Made by a program: the position numbers and the translations under genes
DNA from: Exiguobacterium flavidum
Lineage (GTDB): Bacteria > Bacillota > Bacilli > Exiguobacteriales > Exiguobacteriaceae
Reading direction: 5' to 3'
DNA: 64,000 nt
NCBI RefSeq assembly: GCF_003344535.1
Contig: NZ_QPKS01000011.1
Location: 1 to 64,000, forward strand
Shown: one piece after another, positions 61,530 through 64,000 of the stretch
Layout of the letters: every line of letters begins with the position of its first letter
Numbering within the stretch: the first letter of the stretch is position 1
The notes under the pieces: model-generated
The model's input: the letters and a program-made list of their open reading frames with translations, nothing else
Databases searched by the model: none
What the model was told of the DNA's origin: nothing

Positions 61530-62777
61530 TCAGACCGTCTCTCTCCAGACGAGGGCACCGATCCCTTTCAGCTTCTCGTCGAACCGCTCGTAGCTCTTGT
61601 CGAGCACTTCCGCGTTCAAAAGTGACGTCTCGCCTGACGCGAGCATCCCGGCGAGCACGAGCGCAGCCGCGCCGCGCGGGTCCTTCGCCTCGATTTCCGT
61701 ACCGAGAAGCTTTTCACCGCCCCGGATGATGATCGACGCATCTTCGTGCGTGATACGGGCATTCATCCGCCGCATCTCCTGGACGTGCCGGAAGCGCTGC
61801 GGATAGAGCTTGTCGACGACGACGCTCGCGCCTTTAGGCAAGAGGAGCGCAGCCGATATGACCGGTTGAAGGTCGCTTGGGAATCCGCCGTAATGGAACA
61901 CGCGGATGTCGATCGGCCGTTTCTCGCCCGTTTCGACAGTCACGCTCTCATCCCCGATCTCGAACTTCGCGCCGAAGCGCTCGAGCTTCTGGATGATGCT
62001 TTCAAGATGGAGCGGGATGACGTTCTCGACCGTCACCTTGCCGAGGCAGGCGCCCATCGCGAGGAACGTCCCCGCCTCCATCCGGTCCGGTATGAGCGTA
62101 TGGCGGCATCCGACGAGATGCGGTGTCCCTTTGATCCGGATCTCGTCCGTGCCGGCCCCTTTGACGTTCGCCCCCATGTTCGCGAGCATCGTGCTGACGT
62201 CGACGACTTCCGGGTCGCACGCCGCGTTCTCGATCACGGTCGTCCCTTCCGCCATGACAGCAACGAGGAGCGCTGAGATCGTCGCACCGAATGAAGGAAG
62301 ATCGAGATAGACCCGGTTCCCCTTCAATTCTTCCGCCCGGAGATAGTAGACGCCCTGTTCGTTTCGCATCGAGACGCCGAGGCGCTCGAGTGCCTTGATG
62401 TGCAAATCCAGCGGTCGAGGACCGATGGCATAGCCACCGGGCAGACCGACGACGCCCTGCTTGAAACGCGCCGCAAGCACGCTCATCAGGTAGACGGACC
62501 CGCGCAGCTTACGCGTCTCCATCCCTGTCAGCGGCATCGGCTCGACGTTACTTGGGTCGATCGTCACCATATCGCCTTGACGCGTCACTTTCGCTCCGAG
62601 TGCTTCGATGATCTCAATCATCGTCGCGACATCGAGAATGTCAGGCACGCCTTCGAGAACGACCGTCTCGTCGGTGAGGAGCGCTGCTGCGAGACACGGA
62701 ATCGCGCTCTGCTTCGATCCGCTGATCGATACGGTTCCTTCTAGGCGCTGTTGTCCTACGATATGCAAAATGTCCAC
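61530..62777 (-). CDS. second MurA-family protein with altered active site (MurA2/MurZ position)
   Basis: The 415-aa EPSP-synthase-fold protein occupies the position of B. subtilis murAB (murZ). By E. coli MurA numbering it keeps K22, R91, R120, D305 and R331. The catalytic/fosfomycin Cys115 is Tyr (residue 116, [12 protein letters not shown]), Asn23 is Gln (GSKQSAIP), and the Arg397 position reads Lys (LDKSY). The codon at 62430-62432 is TAT, so this is not an ambiguity. It may be catalytically weak, altered or regulatory, and should be insensitive to fosfomycin. A full MurA is encoded at 21.4 kb. The length is normal and the frame intact, so it is not an obvious pseudogene. Confidence 0.9.
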   Translation of the reverse strand: MDILHIVGQQRLEGTVSISGSKQSAIPCLAAALLTDETVVLEGVPDILDVATMIEIIEALGAKVTRQGDMVTIDPSNVEPMPLTGMETRKLRGSVYLMSVLAARFKQGVVGLPGGYAIGPRPLDLHIKALERLGVSMRNEQGVYYLRAEELKGNRVYLDLPSFGATISALLVAVMAEGTTVIENAACDPEVVDVSTMLANMGANVKGAGTDEIRIKGTPHLVGCRHTLIPDRMEAGTFLAMGACLGKVTVENVIPLHLESIIQKLERFGAKFEIGDESVTVETGEKRPIDIRVFHYGGFPSDLQPVISAALLLPKGASVVVDKLYPQRFRHVQEMRRMNARITHEDASIIIRGGEKLLGTEIEAKDPRGAAALVLAGMLASGETSLLNAEVLDKSYERFDEKLKGIGALVWRETV

Positions 62778-62805
62778 GTTTCCATCAACCTTTCCTGTCT
62801 GTCGA

Positions 62806-63453
62806 TTATTGCTGTGCCTTCTCCCAGTCGGCGAGGAACTTTTCGATCCCTTGCGTCGTGAGCGGATGATGTGTCAAAGATTCGATGACGTTGAACGGAA
62901 TCGTGGCGATGTCCGCACCGGCCAGCGCCGCGTTCGTGACGTGGACCGGATTACGGACGGATGCCGCGATGATCTGCGTCGGGATATCATGGATCATGAA
63001 GATCTGGGCGATCGTCTCGACGAGTCCCATCCCGTCCTGCCCGATGTCATCTAGACGTCCGAGGAACGGCGATACATATGTCGCCCCTGCCCGTGCCGCG
63101 AGGAGTGCCTGGTTCGGGTTGAAGATGAGCGTGACGTTCGTCGTGATCCCTTCCGCCGAGAGTGCAGCGACCGCCTCGAGTCCTGCCGGCGTCATCGGTA
63201 CCTTTACCGTGATGTTCGGTGCGATCTTCGAAAGTTCCTTCCCTTCCTTGATCATCCCTTCCGCATCGAGCGCGATGACTTCCGCACTGACGGAGATATC
63301 CCCGACGATGTCGCAAATCTCTCGCAGACGTGTATGGAAGTCGACGCCTTCCTTCGCGACGAGCGACGGGTTCGTCGTCACGCCGTCAAGGATCCCCATG
63401 GCGTGTGCTTTCTTGATGTCCTCTACGTTTGCTGTGTCGATGAAGAATTTCAT
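62806..63453 (-). CDS. tal: transaldolase (TalC/fructose-6-phosphate aldolase-like)
   Basis: The 215-aa enzyme belongs to the short (TalC/MipB) transaldolase family of the pentose phosphate pathway. It has [28 protein letters not shown], the Schiff-base lysine K84 in [16 protein letters not shown], and [26 protein letters not shown]. Start [13 protein letters not shown] is standard. It lies between fbaA and murA2 as in B. subtilis. Confidence 0.95.
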   Translation of the reverse strand: MKFFIDTANVEDIKKAHAMGILDGVTTNPSLVAKEGVDFHTRLREICDIVGDISVSAEVIALDAEGMIKEGKELSKIAPNITVKVPMTPAGLEAVAALSAEGITTNVTLIFNPNQALLAARAGATYVSPFLGRLDDIGQDGMGLVETIAQIFMIHDIPTQIIAASVRNPVHVTNAALAGADIATIPFNVIESLTHHPLTTQGIEKFLADWEKAQQ

Positions 63454-63556
63454 AACTGTTCATTACCCCTTTCTCTCCCTGTAATCGCTTACTCTTTCAT
63501 TATAAATTTTTTCAGGTCTAAAACCTAATGATTTCCCGATTTCCCGGCCGTTCGAC

Positions 63557-63592
63557 AAAAAAAGCACGACAGACCGAAGTCCGCCGTGCTTT
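63557..63592 (-). terminator. terminator of fbaA
   Basis: AAGCACG (63562-63568) pairs with CGTGCTT (63585-63591), with an inner pairing; on the minus strand seven T residues follow. Confidence 0.85.
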
Positions 63593-63598
63593 TGAGAA

Positions 63599-64000
63599 TT
63601 ATGCTTGGTTGTTCGAACCGAACTCACGGATCTTACCGATGACCGTTTGCTTGATCGCGTCGCGACCTGGTTGGATGAACGTGCGTGGGTCGTATGCTTC
63701 TGGTTTCGCAGCAAGCACTTCACGGACGACCTTCGCGAATGCGATCTGGTTTTCCGTGTTGACGTTGATTTTAGATGTACCGAGCGAGATCGCCTTGTCG
63801 ATGTCGTGTTTCGGGATTCCAGTACCACCGTGAAGGACGAGTGGAAGGTTCGTCGCGTTGCGGATCTCTTCCATCTCTGTGAAGCCGAGGTTCGGCTCGC
63901 CTTTGTATGGTCCGTGTACAGAACCGAGTGCTGGCGCGAGCGTGTCGATGCCAGTCTCTTTTACGATGCGTACGCAGTCGTCGAGCTTCGCGTACATGAC
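63599..64000 (-). CDS. fbaA: class II fructose-bisphosphate aldolase, C-terminal part (partial at window edge)
   Basis: Only the last about 133 residues are inside the window. They contain [20 protein letters not shown] (with the zinc-binding HG context), [32 protein letters not shown], and the C-terminus of a Zn-dependent aldolase that splits fructose-1,6-bisphosphate into DHAP and glyceraldehyde-3-phosphate. The frame is open across the edge, so the start lies outside. Order with tal and murA2 is conserved with Bacillus. Confidence 0.96.
   Translation of the reverse strand, partial: VMYAKLDDCVRIVKETGIDTLAPALGSVHGPYKGEPNLGFTEMEEIRNATNLPLVLHGGTGIPKHDIDKAISLGTSKINVNTENQIAFAKVVREVLAAKPEAYDPRTFIQPGRDAIKQTVIGKIREFGSNNQA

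Overview
The window reads as chromosome from a low-GC-lineage Gram-positive rod (Firmicutes, Bacillales) whose genes nevertheless have strongly G/C-biased third codon positions. The backbone gene order, read on the minus strand, closely follows the Bacillus subtilis stretch fbaA-tal-murA2-glpX-rho-rpmE-tdk-prfA-prmC-sua5-ywlE-rpiB-ywlG-glyA-upp-mnaA-atp operon-ywzB-murA-mbl-flhO-flhP-fabZ. The sporulation genes interleaved there in Bacillus (spoIIR, spoIID, spoIIID) are missing. A non-sporing, flagellated relative such as Exiguobacterium (GC-richer clade) is my inference, not something the sequence proves.

Layout. 1-1.2 kb: the edge of an IS3-family insertion sequence with a -1 frameshift site. 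1.2-14.3 kb: lipoprotein, fabZ and an EpuA-type membrane protein, Mn catalase, Nudix hydrolase, a small wHTH regulator, an AI-2E/PerM permease, a large orphan sensor kinase, CtaG plus a DUF2243 protein, an SH3-domain secreted protein, then the flagellar rod proteins FlhP/FlhO. 14.5-20.2 kb: an accessory block with a PAS-GGDEF-EAL protein (degenerate GGDEF, intact EAL), an MFS exporter and a divergent AlbA-type regulator with a phased repeat array between them. 20.2-31 kb: mbl, murA, ywzB and the nine-gene ATP synthase operon (atpZ-I-B-E-F-H-A-G-D-C). 31.6-33.5 kb: mnaA and upp.

33.5-41.7 kb is a second accessory block containing a methyl-accepting chemotaxis protein, two nucleotidyltransferase-like proteins, and a haem-stress locus (hssR-hssS-hrtB-hrtA) with a recognisable HssR direct repeat in front of hrtB. 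41.7-47.6 kb returns to backbone genes: glyA, ywlG, rpiB, the arginine-phosphatase ywlE, an in-frame PrmC-Sua5 fusion, and prfA. 47.7-56.1 kb is a third accessory block: a GntR-ABC operon, DUF805 protein, lipoprotein, alkaline phosphatase, a P-loop kinase-like protein, an alanine/sodium symporter, and a SAM-I (S-box) riboswitch in front of an alpha/beta-hydrolase. 56.2-64 kb: tdk, DedA, rpmE2, rho, a secreted NlpC/P60 peptidase, glpX, a second MurA whose catalytic cysteine is tyrosine, transaldolase, and the 3' part of fbaA.

The most noteworthy observations are the MurA paralogue with several altered active-site residues, the PrmC-Sua5 fusion with a preserved internal start, the SAM riboswitch on an esterase-like gene, the HssR-box haem efflux locus, and the 10-bp repeat array at the AlbA/MFS divergent promoter. 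No tRNA, rRNA or CRISPR array was seen.
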